Shown piece by piece: positions 44,817 through 53,130 of a stretch of DNA of 64,000 bases (position 1 is the stretch's first letter; every line of letters starts with the position of its first letter). The notes beneath the pieces are model-generated. The model ran no database searches. It was given only the letters and a program-made list of their open reading frames with translations, and was not told the DNA's origin. The stretch covers positions 1 to 64,000 of the forward strand of contig NZ_LAKD02000057.1 in NCBI RefSeq assembly GCF_000968685.2, given 5' to 3'. The translations under genes and the position numbers were made by a program. The stretch comes from Streptomyces antioxidans. GTDB taxonomy: Bacteria; Actinomycetota; Actinomycetes; Streptomycetales; Streptomycetaceae.

Positions 44817-45845
44817 ATGCAGGACGTGCTCTACTTCCATACGGAAGAACTCCATAAAAGAGCCCGGGAAGCACTTGAGACGGCGGGAGCGCCGCCCGAT
44901 ATCTCTGACTTGGTGGCGAAGGTGCTCGTGGACGCGGACGTGCGCGGGCACCCCTCCCATGGCGTCGCGCTGCTCCCCCTCTACCTCACGCGCATGCGGA
45001 AGGGCGGGATCAAGGCACGGGCCCGGCCCTCCTGGACGCAGCTGTCCGAGACCGCGGCGCTCGTGGAGGGGCGCGGCGGATTCGGCCAGCTGGCGGCGGA
45101 CGCCGCCGCCCGGAACTGTGCGCGCTCCGCCGCCCGGCAGGGACTCGCCGCCGTCGGTATCCGCGGCAACAACCACATCGGCATGCTGGCCGCATACCGG
45201 CAGCACTTCATCGCACCGGACATCATCGGGCTCCTGATGAACATCTCCGGACCGAGCGTCTCGGCCCCCGGCGCTCAGCGTGCGACCCTCGGCAACAACG
45301 CCGTCTGTCTGATCGTGCCCCGCCGGCGGCAGAACCCCTTCATCGTCGACTTCGCCACCGGCACCGTGGCATGCGGCAAGATACGCACCGCCGCACTCCA
45401 CGGCGAACCGGTGCCCCCCGAGTGGCTGCTGGACAACAAGGGGCAGCCCAGCACCGACCCCGAGGACCTCGACCGGGGAGGCTCAGTACCGGTCTTCGGC
45501 GGTCACAAGGGCCTGGGCCTCTCCTTGATGATCGAAGTACTGGCCGGGATCCTCGTGGCCGGGACCGTAAGCCCGCTCGTGCACAGGCAGCGTCACAAGC
45601 CCAGCCACACCATGGGCTGCTCCCAGCTCTTCCTCGGCTTCCGCTCGGACCTGTTCGGGCAGGAGGGCCGGCACGAGCTTCTCGATGTCCTGTCCACCAC
45701 CGTCCGGGACGGCTACGACACCACCGTTTCCGAACCCTACTTCCCCGAACAGCGGGAACAGACATCCATGAAAGCCGCTGAGGAGACCGGAGTGCCCGTC
45801 CCCTCGGCGGTGGCTGCCGAACTCGGCTGGGCAGCACACCTCTGA
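44817..45845 (+). CDS. Ldh-family (malate/lactate-type) dehydrogenase
   Basis: A 342-residue NAD(P)-dependent 2-hydroxyacid or imine oxidoreductase of the type II malate/L-lactate dehydrogenase family. DVRGHPSHGVALLPLYLTRM carries the active-site His; GIRGNNHIGMLAAY and VPVFGGHKGLGLSLMIEVLAGIL are diagnostic. Family members act on malate, ureidoglycolate, sulfolactate, or delta-1-piperideine-2-carboxylate. ATG 44817 has GAGGAGCAGG upstream. It opens the plus-strand arm of the cluster. Confidence 0.88.
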   Translation: MQDVLYFHTEELHKRAREALETAGAPPDISDLVAKVLVDADVRGHPSHGVALLPLYLTRMRKGGIKARARPSWTQLSETAALVEGRGGFGQLAADAAARNCARSAARQGLAAVGIRGNNHIGMLAAYRQHFIAPDIIGLLMNISGPSVSAPGAQRATLGNNAVCLIVPRRRQNPFIVDFATGTVACGKIRTAALHGEPVPPEWLLDNKGQPSTDPEDLDRGGSVPVFGGHKGLGLSLMIEVLAGILVAGTVSPLVHRQRHKPSHTMGCSQLFLGFRSDLFGQEGRHELLDVLSTTVRDGYDTTVSEPYFPEQREQTSMKAAEETGVPVPSAVAAELGWAAHL

Positions 45846-45924
45846 CAGCGCACCGGCCAGGTGGCCGACCGCGTGTCGACCACCAACCGAACCGGCCGGC
45901 CACCACGAGAAAGCGAAAAGCCGC

Positions 45925-47190
45925 ATGGCTGAACCTCGGCCCCTGCCGCAATTAGCGGTGCTGGGCATCGGCTACGTGGGACTGCCTCTAGCGGTCACGG
46001 CCGCCGCAACCGGCTACCGTACCTGGGGCGTCGACACGGACATACGCGTTGTAGCGCAGGTCAACGACGGTATCTCGCCCGTCGACACGGTCGGGGACGG
46101 AGAACTGGCGGTGGTGGGGGACCGCCTGACCGCGACCACCGACCCCGGCTGTCTCTCCCAGTGCTCGGTCATCGTCATCTGCGTGCCCACTCCCCTGGAC
46201 ACCGCGGGCCGGCCCGACCTGACCGCCCTCACCCAAGCGGTCACCTCGGTGCGCGACGCCCTCCAACCCGGTCAACTCATCATCCTCGAGTCCACCACCT
46301 ACCCGGGCACCACAGACGGGCATGTCCGCCGCCTCCTGGAAGAAAGTGGCCTGCGCGCCGGCGCCGACTTCAACCTCGCCTATTCCCCGGAACGTGTCGA
46401 CCCGGGCAACCCGGTCTACCGGCTCGGCAACACACCCAAACTCGTCGGCGGCCTCACACCCGCCTGCAGGGACCGCGCCTCCGCCTTCTACAGCAGGTTC
46501 ATCCAGCATCTGCACCCCACTCCCGGCATCAGGGAAGCAGAGGCGGCCAAGATCTTCGAAAACACCTACCGGCAGGTGAACATCGCCCTCACCAATGAGT
46601 TCGCCCGCCTGTGTCACGCCTTCGACATCGACGTGTGGGAAACCCTGCGCGCCGTGGAGACAAAACCCTTCGGCTTCAGCGGATTCCACCCGTCAGCCGG
46701 AGTGGGCGGACACTGCATCCCCGTGGACCCGCTCTACCTCGTACACCGGGCCCGTGAACTAGGCCTCCCCTTCCGCATGGCAGAAGCGGCCCAGAGCGTC
46801 AACGCCGCCATGCCCGCCTGGGTCGCCGAACGAGTCGTCGCCCAACTCACCGCGGACGGCACACCACCCCACGACGCGCGCGTCCTGCTCCTCGGCGCCA
46901 CCTACAAACGCGACGTCGCCGACACCAGAAACGCACCCTGCGTGGAACTGGCCTCCCGCCTGAGGATTATGGGCACAGACGTGGCCTTCCACGACCCCTA
47001 CATCCCCACCCTGGTCGTCAACGGCACCACGGTGCACCGCACACCCGCCGTGGACGAAGCCGTCAGCCTCGCCGACCTCGTGGTCGTCGTCCAGCACCAC
47101 AAAGAGTATGGCGACGACCTCCTCGGCCGGGCACGCCGCATCTTCTACACCTCGGAGCCCGCCGCGCTGCCCAACGGAGTATCCCTGTGA
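45925..47190 (+). CDS. UDP-sugar 6-dehydrogenase (UDP-GlcNAc/ManNAc type)
   Basis: A 421-residue nucleotide-sugar dehydrogenase. The Rossmann motif is LAVLGIGYVGLPLA, with LAYSPERVDPGN and KIFENTYRQVNIALTNEF. The catalytic Cys lies in GVGGHCIPVDP near residue 260, and LLLGATYKRDVADTRNAP in the C-terminal domain. It oxidises C6 of a UDP-sugar to the uronate in two steps; the WbpA/WecC branch prefers N-acetylhexosamines. GTG of the next gene overlaps its stop. Confidence 0.92.
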   Translation: MAEPRPLPQLAVLGIGYVGLPLAVTAAATGYRTWGVDTDIRVVAQVNDGISPVDTVGDGELAVVGDRLTATTDPGCLSQCSVIVICVPTPLDTAGRPDLTALTQAVTSVRDALQPGQLIILESTTYPGTTDGHVRRLLEESGLRAGADFNLAYSPERVDPGNPVYRLGNTPKLVGGLTPACRDRASAFYSRFIQHLHPTPGIREAEAAKIFENTYRQVNIALTNEFARLCHAFDIDVWETLRAVETKPFGFSGFHPSAGVGGHCIPVDPLYLVHRARELGLPFRMAEAAQSVNAAMPAWVAERVVAQLTADGTPPHDARVLLLGATYKRDVADTRNAPCVELASRLRIMGTDVAFHDPYIPTLVVNGTTVHRTPAVDEAVSLADLVVVVQHHKEYGDDLLGRARRIFYTSEPAALPNGVSL

Positions 47191-47957
47191 CGACCACCGT
47201 GCCCGGCACGCCCCCCGAACACCAGCCACTGACCGGACCGGCACCCGGCTGGCCCCTGGTCGTCTACTTCCACCATGTCCACCCCAAGATCTCCCACTAC
47301 ACCGCGCTCTCCGAAGCCGCCTTCGAACAGGGACTACAACTCCTCCTCCAGCACTTCGCCCCCTACCCGGCAGCCGACCTGGTCACCGGAGGACCACTCA
47401 CCCAGCCATCCCGGCCCACCGTCCTCATCACCTTCGACGACGGATACCGCGACTGCTTCGACCACGCCCGGCCCCTGCTCAGACGCCACTCCCTCACAGC
47501 CGTCTTCTTCGTCATCACCGACCGGATCGGAACCCACTCGCCCGACCCCCGGCAGTCCTTCCTGACCTGGGAAGAGTGCGACACCCTCCATGAAGAGGGC
47601 CACATCATCGCCGCACACACCCGCACCCACCCCCGGCTCGACCTCCTCACGCCCGCAGCAGCACATGAGGAAGTCACTCCCTCGCTCCGCACCATCCAGT
47701 CCCGCTACGGCCACACACGAGGACTCTTCGCCTACCCCTACGGCGCCGTCCCCCGGACCGACCTGATCCCACCCGGCATCCTCCCCTTCGGCACCGTCCG
47801 CTCCCGCCCAACAGCCTGGCCCGCGGCAACCGGACCCCACCCCATCCGACGGACATACCTCCCCACCGGACACCAGAACATCTGGCCGGCCCTGATCACC
47901 GCATGGCGCCAGCAGTGGGACGACGCGCCAGCCCCCCATCAGGAGAATCACCCATGA
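47187..47957 (+). CDS. Polysaccharide deacetylase (NodB domain)
   Basis: A 256-residue carbohydrate esterase 4 protein. Motif 1 is LITFDDGYRD (catalytic Asp and metal Asp), motif 2 IAAHTRTHPRL (His-x3-His), and motif 3 FAYPYGAV. No signal peptide is seen, so it probably N-deacetylates an intracellular amino-sugar intermediate. It overlaps both neighbours by 4 bases, in an operon with the UDP-sugar dehydrogenase and the glycosyltransferase. Confidence 0.9.
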   Translation: MTTTVPGTPPEHQPLTGPAPGWPLVVYFHHVHPKISHYTALSEAAFEQGLQLLLQHFAPYPAADLVTGGPLTQPSRPTVLITFDDGYRDCFDHARPLLRRHSLTAVFFVITDRIGTHSPDPRQSFLTWEECDTLHEEGHIIAAHTRTHPRLDLLTPAAAHEEVTPSLRTIQSRYGHTRGLFAYPYGAVPRTDLIPPGILPFGTVRSRPTAWPAATGPHPIRRTYLPTGHQNIWPALITAWRQQWDDAPAPHQENHP

Positions 47958-48811
47958 CCGCGAAAATCACCGTCATCATCGCCACCAGGAACAGACCGCA
48001 CGACATCCCCCCACTGCTCACGGCCCTGGAACAAACCCAGATCAACGACACCATCCACGAAATACTCTTGGTGGACGACGCTTCCACCGTGCCCCTGACC
48101 CGCTCGCCCCCGCGCTCGGCCGCCTTCCCCGTCCACATCCTCCGCAACCCCCGCAGACTCGGCGCTTCCACCAGCCGCAACACCGCCGCGGCACACGCCC
48201 GCGGGAACATACTCGCCTTCCTGGACGACGACGCCCGGCCTCTTCCCGACTGGTGCCAAGCCCTCCTCGACGCACTCACCCCGCAACGCGCCGCCATCAC
48301 CGGCCGCGTTCTCCCCCTCGACAAAGGCGTGGTCTCACGAGCCCGCCAATACCGCTACGAACAGCGCTACGCCGCCCACCAGCCACTGGCACAGGTCAGC
48401 TTCTTCGCCGGCGGCAACTCCGCTATCTGGACCACACACTTCCGCCACGCCGGAGGATTCCCCGAAACCGGCACGGGAAGCGACAACGGGCTGGTCACCG
48501 CACTCAACAAAAAGGGAAACGCCGTACACTTCGCCCCGGACATGCGAGTCGCGCACCGCAATGGCAAAGGCCTCACAACAGCAGCACAAGAATCCTGGTA
48601 TGCCGGCCGCAACGCGACCAAGACCACCAGCACCCGTGCAACCCTCAGTCAAGAACTCGGCCACACCGCCGCCACCATGCGACGCCAACCCTGGCGAACG
48701 GACATCACCGCGGCCACGGTCAACACCTTCCTCCAGGCCATCCACTCCACAGCACGCTGCACACCCCCCAAGGGGCTTCTTTCGAGCGGGCGGTCACGCT
48801 TCGGGCGGTGA
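47954..48811 (+). CDS. GT2 glycosyltransferase with replaced 3' end
   Basis: A 285-residue family 2 glycosyltransferase. The GT-A start is KITVIIATRNRPHDIPPLL, and LAFLDDDARPLPDW holds the DxD metal motif. FFAGGNSAIWTTHFRHAGGFPE is the acceptor region. ATG 47954 has AGGAGA upstream. The last about 13 codons (GLLSSGRSRFGR) and the stop come from the 64-bp copy of the DUF2637 gene fragment, so the native C-terminus and anything downstream were lost by recombination at 48772. Activity may persist since the catalytic domain is complete. Confidence 0.87.
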   Translation: MTAKITVIIATRNRPHDIPPLLTALEQTQINDTIHEILLVDDASTVPLTRSPPRSAAFPVHILRNPRRLGASTSRNTAAAHARGNILAFLDDDARPLPDWCQALLDALTPQRAAITGRVLPLDKGVVSRARQYRYEQRYAAHQPLAQVSFFAGGNSAIWTTHFRHAGGFPETGTGSDNGLVTALNKKGNAVHFAPDMRVAHRNGKGLTTAAQESWYAGRNATKTTSTRATLSQELGHTAATMRRQPWRTDITAATVNTFLQAIHSTARCTPPKGLLSSGRSRFGR

Positions 48812-48835
48812 CGCTGATCATGGCCGCGGTGGTGG
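48772..48835 (+). repeat. 64-bp direct repeat, right copy
   Basis: 63/64 identical, same orientation, to 10555-10618 in the DUF2637 pseudogene. It interrupts the glycosyltransferase 3' end and stops sharply at 48835. It is only a fragment; no more of the element gene follows. Confidence 0.95.
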
Positions 48836-49419
48836 CCAGCCCCGCTGGTGCGGGCCGCCGAGCAGCCCGTGTGGTGAAACCCCCTCGACCTGGTTGCCTC
48901 CTCGGAGAGATCTTTAGGGCATGGAGTTCCTGTTCTTGTAACGGGTGTACCGAATGGTCCCCAGGCCAGGTTCGTACGGCCGGGATGACCGCCGCGCTGT
49001 TCACCGGAGTCCCGGCCGGGGCCCGGCGGGCAGGTGCGCTGACCCTGCTTCCCTCAGCCCCCACCCGCCACCACGACGCCCGCGTCGCTCCGGCACCGGA
49101 GCGAGCGGACGCGTGACCGAAGCGCTGGCACACCGGGAAGACGGCTTTGGCCAGCAGCCGGTTCAGGCGACGAAGCGCTCGCCCGGAGCTGCGTGGACTG
49201 TCCTCGTAGGGCCGCAAGGTGAGCTACCTCATCGGGCGGTGGTGGCGTAAGCACTGGAACACAACGGTTTGACATCGGTACGCATGGCTAGAAGAGTCAG
49301 TGACCGAGGTGCTTCGGAAAGCAGGCACACCCGCGGGAGCCGCGCATGACGCGCTGTGAGCCCCAGATGTGCCGGGCTGGGCTTCCGCGCTGCTGGACAG
49401 CAACGAGCAGGGAGCAGAG
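48836..49419 (+). other. Gene-poor scar between metabolite cluster and sigma factor
   Basis: 584 bases in which I support no gene. Open frames on both strands are low-complexity and lack conserved features. Short stretches look like eroded coding DNA, but none is identifiable. It should contain the promoter of the sigma factor gene at its right end. Confidence 0.5.
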
Positions 49420-50286
49420 ATGACACCGACGATCGCCGCGCCCGCAACCGCAACTGCGACCACGCCCGCGTCCGCACCCCCGCGTGCCCGCCGCTCTCAT
49501 GACGACGCCCCCGACACCACGGCCGACTTCGAGCGGCTGGCCACCGCCTCCGATGGGCCCGAGCGTGAGGCGCTGGTGGAGGAACTGGTGGCGGCCTGGC
49601 TGCCGATGGCCCACCGGCTCGCCCACCGCTACCGCAACCGGGGGGAGAACCTGGAGGACCTGCAACAGGTCGCGGCGATGGGCCTGGTCAAGGCCGTCGA
49701 CCGCTACGACCCGCGGCGCGGGGGCGCGTTCGAGCCGTACGCCATCCCCACGATCGTCGGGGAGCTCAAGCGGTACTTCCGCGACTGCAGTTGGGATCTG
49801 CACGTTCCCCGGCGGGTGCAGGAGCTGCGCAACAAGGTCCGTACCACCGTCCAGGAGATGGCCACCACCGAAGGCGCCGACCGCTCCCCGACCGTGGCGC
49901 GGATCGCCGAAGCCGCGGGCATGAGTGAGGAGGACGTGCTCACCGGCGTGGAAGCCCTCGGCAGTTACCGCTCGCTGTCCCTGGACGCCGAGATGACCGG
50001 CGCGGACGACGGCTACTCCCTGGCCGACACCCTCGGCCGGCCCGAGGGCCGCTATGAGACGGTCATCGCCCGCGAAGCGGTCAAGCCCTGCCTGCACCGG
50101 CTTCCGGAGCGGGAGCAGCACATCCTGTACTTGCGTTTCTTCCGCGATATGACCCAAGCCCGCATCGCCGATGAGCTGGGCATCTCCCAGATGCACGTCT
50201 CGCGACTCATCTCCCGCAGCTGCCAGGACATCCGCGAACAGGTCGAGAGCGGGCCACGGCCCCAGCCGGTCCCGGCCGCCGCCTGA
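49420..50286 (+). CDS. SigB/SigF/SigG-family stress sigma factor
   Basis: A 288-residue group 3 sigma factor. Region 2: LPMAHRLAHRYRNRGENLEDLQQVAAMGLVKAVDRYDPRRGGAFEPYAIPTIVGELKRYFRD, with the core-binding and -10 recognition segments. Region 3 runs from VPRRVQELRNKV. Region 4: LPEREQHILYLRFFRDMTQARIADELGISQMHVSRLISR with the -35 helix-turn-helix. An Ala/Thr-rich 25-residue N-terminus precedes it. ATG 49420 follows GGAG by 5 bases. No anti-sigma factor gene is adjacent, though family members normally have RsbW-type partners. Confidence 0.92.
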   Translation: MTPTIAAPATATATTPASAPPRARRSHDDAPDTTADFERLATASDGPEREALVEELVAAWLPMAHRLAHRYRNRGENLEDLQQVAAMGLVKAVDRYDPRRGGAFEPYAIPTIVGELKRYFRDCSWDLHVPRRVQELRNKVRTTVQEMATTEGADRSPTVARIAEAAGMSEEDVLTGVEALGSYRSLSLDAEMTGADDGYSLADTLGRPEGRYETVIAREAVKPCLHRLPEREQHILYLRFFRDMTQARIADELGISQMHVSRLISRSCQDIREQVESGPRPQPVPAAA

Positions 50287-50383
50287 CGCCTGGACGGCAC
50301 CGACCCGACCCCCACTCGAGGTGATTCGCTGACCCACCGTGCCGCTAAGGTGGGTCGGCGCATGTCGGCTTGGTGAAGGTCCT

Positions 50384-51532
50384 GTGAGAGGGGGCGGGTT
50401 GGGCAGCGATGTCGACCTCGCGCCGCCGTCACCGTCCGCGGACCGCGACGGCGGTGGGGTGGCGTCGTCCTCGTCGTCCTCGTCGTCCTCGTCATCCTCG
50501 TCGTCCTCGTCATCCTCGTCGTCCTCGTCGTCCTCCGCCGGGGCCGACGGGATGCGTACCGCGGCACGCATCACCTCTCATGCGCTGATCGCCGGCGCCC
50601 CGGTGGTGCTGCTCGGCGGTCTCGCCCTGGCGTTCGGGCCCGAGATCACCGCCGCGCTCGACGATCGGGCGGTGGCGGCGTGGCGCACGGTGTTCACCGC
50701 GATCGTCATCCAGGGCGTGCCGTTTCTGCTGTTGGGCACGGTGGTGTCGGCCGCCATCAGCGCGTTCGTACCGGCGTGGGTGTTCACCCGGGTGCTTCCG
50801 CGCAGCCCGGCGCTCGCCGTACCGGTGGCCGGTGCCGCCGGGGCGGTGCTGCCGGGGTGTGAGTGTGCTTCGGTGCCGGTGGCCAGCAGTCTGATGCGGC
50901 GCGGGGTGGCCCCGGCGGCGGCATTGGCGTTCCTGCTGTCGGCCCCGGCCATCAACCCGATCGTGCTGGTCGCGACCTATGTGGCCTTCCCCAACAGCCC
51001 CTGGATGGTTGTCGCACGGCTGGTCGCCTCGCTGCTGACCTCGGTCGTCATGGGCTGGCTGTGGATCCGGGCGGGCCGCGAGGAGTGGCTGCGGCTGCCG
51101 AAGGGACCGGCCGGGCACACCCCCGGCGCGAGCCGCGCGGAGGAGTTCCGGCTCTCGCTCCAGCATGACTTCCTGCACGCCGGGGGCTTCCTCGTGGTCG
51201 GCGCGGCGGCCGCCGCCACGTTCAACGTCGCGGTGCCGCACTCCGTACTGCGGCTCTTCTCCGACTCCCCGTGGCTCGCGCTGCCCATGCTGGGGGTGCT
51301 CGCGGTGGTCCTCGCGGTCTGCTCGGAGGCCGACGCGTTCGTCGCCGCGTCGCTCAGCGGGTTCTCGCCCACCGCCCGGCTCGCCTTCATGGTGGTCGGC
51401 CCGATGGTGGACCTGAAGCTCATCGCCCTGCAGTCCGGCACCTTCGGGCGCGCCTTCGCGGTGCGCTTCTCGTCGGCCACCTGGGTGGTGGCGGTGGTGT
51501 GCAGCGGGCTGGTGGGGTGGTGGCTGCTGTGA
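50384..51532 (+). CDS. Permease (DUF318/ArsP-like) with poly-Ser N-terminus
   Basis: A polytopic protein of about 382 residues. The core from residue about 57 has 8 or so membrane helices; FLLLGTVVSAAISAFVP, the Cys pair VLPGCECASVPVASSLMRRG, and AFLLSAPAINPIVLVATYVAF are diagnostic of this predicted permease family. Between about 28 and 51 is an uninterrupted run of 24 serines from a TCG/TCC microsatellite. GTG 50384 follows GAAGG; ATG 50552, after the Ser run, is an alternative start. Its stop overlaps the TIGR03943 gene, its usual partner. Confidence 0.85.
   Translation: MRGGGLGSDVDLAPPSPSADRDGGGVASSSSSSSSSSSSSSSSSSSSSSSSAGADGMRTAARITSHALIAGAPVVLLGGLALAFGPEITAALDDRAVAAWRTVFTAIVIQGVPFLLLGTVVSAAISAFVPAWVFTRVLPRSPALAVPVAGAAGAVLPGCECASVPVASSLMRRGVAPAAALAFLLSAPAINPIVLVATYVAFPNSPWMVVARLVASLLTSVVMGWLWIRAGREEWLRLPKGPAGHTPGASRAEEFRLSLQHDFLHAGGFLVVGAAAAATFNVAVPHSVLRLFSDSPWLALPMLGVLAVVLAVCSEADAFVAASLSGFSPTARLAFMVVGPMVDLKLIALQSGTFGRAFAVRFSSATWVVAVVCSGLVGWWLL
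50465..50536 (+). repeat. TCN microsatellite encoding 24 Ser
   Basis: 72 bases of TCG/TCC/TCA triplets in frame with the permease, likely hypervariable by slippage. Changes in multiples of 3 alter only Ser count; other changes would switch off the product if translation starts upstream. Confidence 0.9.
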
Positions 51533-52311
51533 AGCGCAACATCCAGGTGCTGCTGCTCCTCTTCCTCGGGGTCGGTCTGCTGCACATCTCCCTGCTGACC
51601 GATCTGTATCTGCGCTATGTGCGCCCGGGGCTGCGGCCCGCGCTCATCGCCTCCGGAGTGCTGCTGATCGTCCTGGGTGCGGTGAGCGCCGCCCGCGACG
51701 GCTTCCCGTTCAACCGCCCCCGAACGGACGGCGACGGCCACGGCCACGGCCATGGGGACGGGGACGGACACGGCCACGGCCACGCGGGCGGTCCCAAGGT
51801 CGCCTGGCTGCTGTACGTACCGGCCCTGACCATCCTCTTCCTGGCGCCGCCCGCACTCGGCTCGTACACCGCCTCCCGCGACGAGGCGAAGGCCCCCCGG
51901 GCGCCCTCCTCCCCGGGCGACAGCGGCGACAGCCTCTTCCCGGCCCTGCCGGACACCCGGGTGGTGCCGATGACGCTGAACGACTTCAGCGCCCGTGCGG
52001 TCTGGGACACCGATGGCACCCTCGAGGGCCATATCGTCCGGCTCACCGGCTTCGTCACCCCCGGACGCCATGGCACCTGGTACGTCAGCCGCCTCGTCAT
52101 CAGCTGCTGCGCCGCCGACGCCCAGGTGCGCAAGGTGCGGGTGCACGGCGCCCCGGCGCCGCCCGCCGACGCCTGGGTGACCGTCACCGGTACCTGGCAC
52201 CCCACCGGAAAGGTCGGCACGGACGGCGCGAGTCCGGCCCTGGACACGACCGCGGTACGGCGCGTCCCGGCTCCGAAGGACCCGTACCACGATGTGGTGG
52301 TCCGGCCCTGA
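51529..52311 (+). CDS. TIGR03943-family membrane protein
   Basis: A 260-residue partner of the DUF318 permease. Two N-terminal helices (IQVLLLLFLGVGLLHISLLTDLYL and ALIASGVLLIVLGAVSAA), a His/Gly/Asp-rich loop HGHGHGDGDGHGHGHAGG near residue 70 that should bind metal, a third helix, then an extracytoplasmic domain ending with VSRLVISCCAADAQ and an OB-like WVTVTGTW. GTG 51529 overlaps the permease stop (GTGA). In other bacteria the pair is linked to zinc limitation. Confidence 0.87.
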   Translation: MKRNIQVLLLLFLGVGLLHISLLTDLYLRYVRPGLRPALIASGVLLIVLGAVSAARDGFPFNRPRTDGDGHGHGHGDGDGHGHGHAGGPKVAWLLYVPALTILFLAPPALGSYTASRDEAKAPRAPSSPGDSGDSLFPALPDTRVVPMTLNDFSARAVWDTDGTLEGHIVRLTGFVTPGRHGTWYVSRLVISCCAADAQVRKVRVHGAPAPPADAWVTVTGTWHPTGKVGTDGASPALDTTAVRRVPAPKDPYHDVVVRP

Positions 52312-52383
52312 CGGCGCTCATCGCCGTACGTCCCCGGCGCGGGGCCACCATCGCGCGATCGCGGCCCCGCGCCACGGGTGCGG

Positions 52384-52683
52384 TCAGTGGTCGTCCCAGT
52401 GGCCTTCGTGAGCGGCGTGGCGGTGACCGTCGTGGATGTAGTCCACATGGCCGCCGTGCGGGACGGCGACATGGCCACAGCCGTCCCGGTGCTGGTGGTC
52501 GTGGCCTTCATGGACGGTGTGGCCCGCGGGTTCGCACTCGTCGACGTGGTCGTCGTGGGTGCGGTGCAGATGGCCGTCGTGGACGTAGTCGGTGTGGTCC
52601 TGATGTGGCACGGCGACGTGTCCGCACTGGCTGCCGTGCTCGTGGGCGTGGTCGGTGTGGGGGGTGTGCGTGGAGCTGGTCAC
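52384..52683 (-). CDS. His-rich metal-binding protein with internal duplication
   Basis: A 99-residue soluble protein with about a quarter His. It has two copies of CGHVAVPH followed by DYxHDGHxH (about residues 20-40 and 69-87), each with one Cys and a string of His/Asp. Probably a zinc buffer or chaperone. GTG 52683 lies after GAGGG. Convergent with the TIGR03943 gene; proximity to that permease pair supports a shared metal role. No Zur box is recognised upstream. Confidence 0.8.
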   Translation of the reverse strand: MTSSTHTPHTDHAHEHGSQCGHVAVPHQDHTDYVHDGHLHRTHDDHVDECEPAGHTVHEGHDHQHRDGCGHVAVPHGGHVDYIHDGHRHAAHEGHWDDH

Positions 52684-52908
52684 GAGGGTCCCTCTTTCTC
52701 CCCCCTCTCCCTATTTTTCCCCTCGCATTCTGCAGCCGGACCCGTGCCCATGCCATTCTCCGGACACCTGGGCCTGGTCAGGTCGGCGTGCCGCCCAATG
52801 GAGGGGCGTGATGGGTCGGGGGCTGGGTAGGCGCGCCGCGATCATCGCTTGAGATGCCGAGGCAATCGGTACACATAGGGCGAAAGGCATTGCTGGAAAG
52901 GAGGCGAC

Positions 52909-52986
52909 ATGTCGTCGAAGCGACGTCGTAAGAAGAAGGCCCGTCGTAAGAACGGGGCCAATCACGGTAGCCGTCCCCAGTCCTGA
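52909..52986 (+). CDS. Ribosomal protein bL37
   Basis: A 25-residue, extremely basic peptide starting MSSKRRRKKKARRKN and containing the conserved GANHG segment seen in the actinobacterial 50S protein bL37. ATG 52909 has AAAGGAGG 6 bases upstream. It is followed by a strong terminator at 53014. Monocistronic. Confidence 0.82.
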   Translation: MSSKRRRKKKARRKNGANHGSRPQS

Positions 52987-53013
52987 CCTGGGGCTTCCGT
53001 CGAGTGACGGCGA

Positions 53014-53064
53014 CCGGCTCCCCGGGCGCGTGGCGCGTGACCGCGCCCGGGCGCGGGGAGCCGG
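53014..53064 (+). terminator. Terminator hairpin after bL37
   Basis: CCGGCTCCCC at 53014-53023 pairs with GGGGAGCCGG at 53055-53064, with further G/C pairing inside. It lies 28 bases after the bL37 stop; no T-run, as usual in high-GC genomes. Confidence 0.7.
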
Positions 53065-53130
53065 TGTGACCGGCCGCGGGGAGCCCCGTGTGACCGGCCG
53101 CGGCTGTTCCGCCGCGGACACCCGATGCAC

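Noticed and set aside
44548..45237. 229-codon plus-strand frame across the divergent promoter
   Set aside because: It is out of frame with the well-supported Ldh-family gene and its codon use is abnormal.
48945..49116. Short plus-strand frame ending DARVAPAPERADA
   Set aside because: No conserved features, biased Ala/Pro/Arg content and no ribosome site; treated as scar DNA.
49260..49310. SigB-type promoter before the sigma factor
   Set aside because: GTTT and GGCTAG boxes exist but the spacing and -10 differ from GGGTAT/C; not strong enough to annotate.
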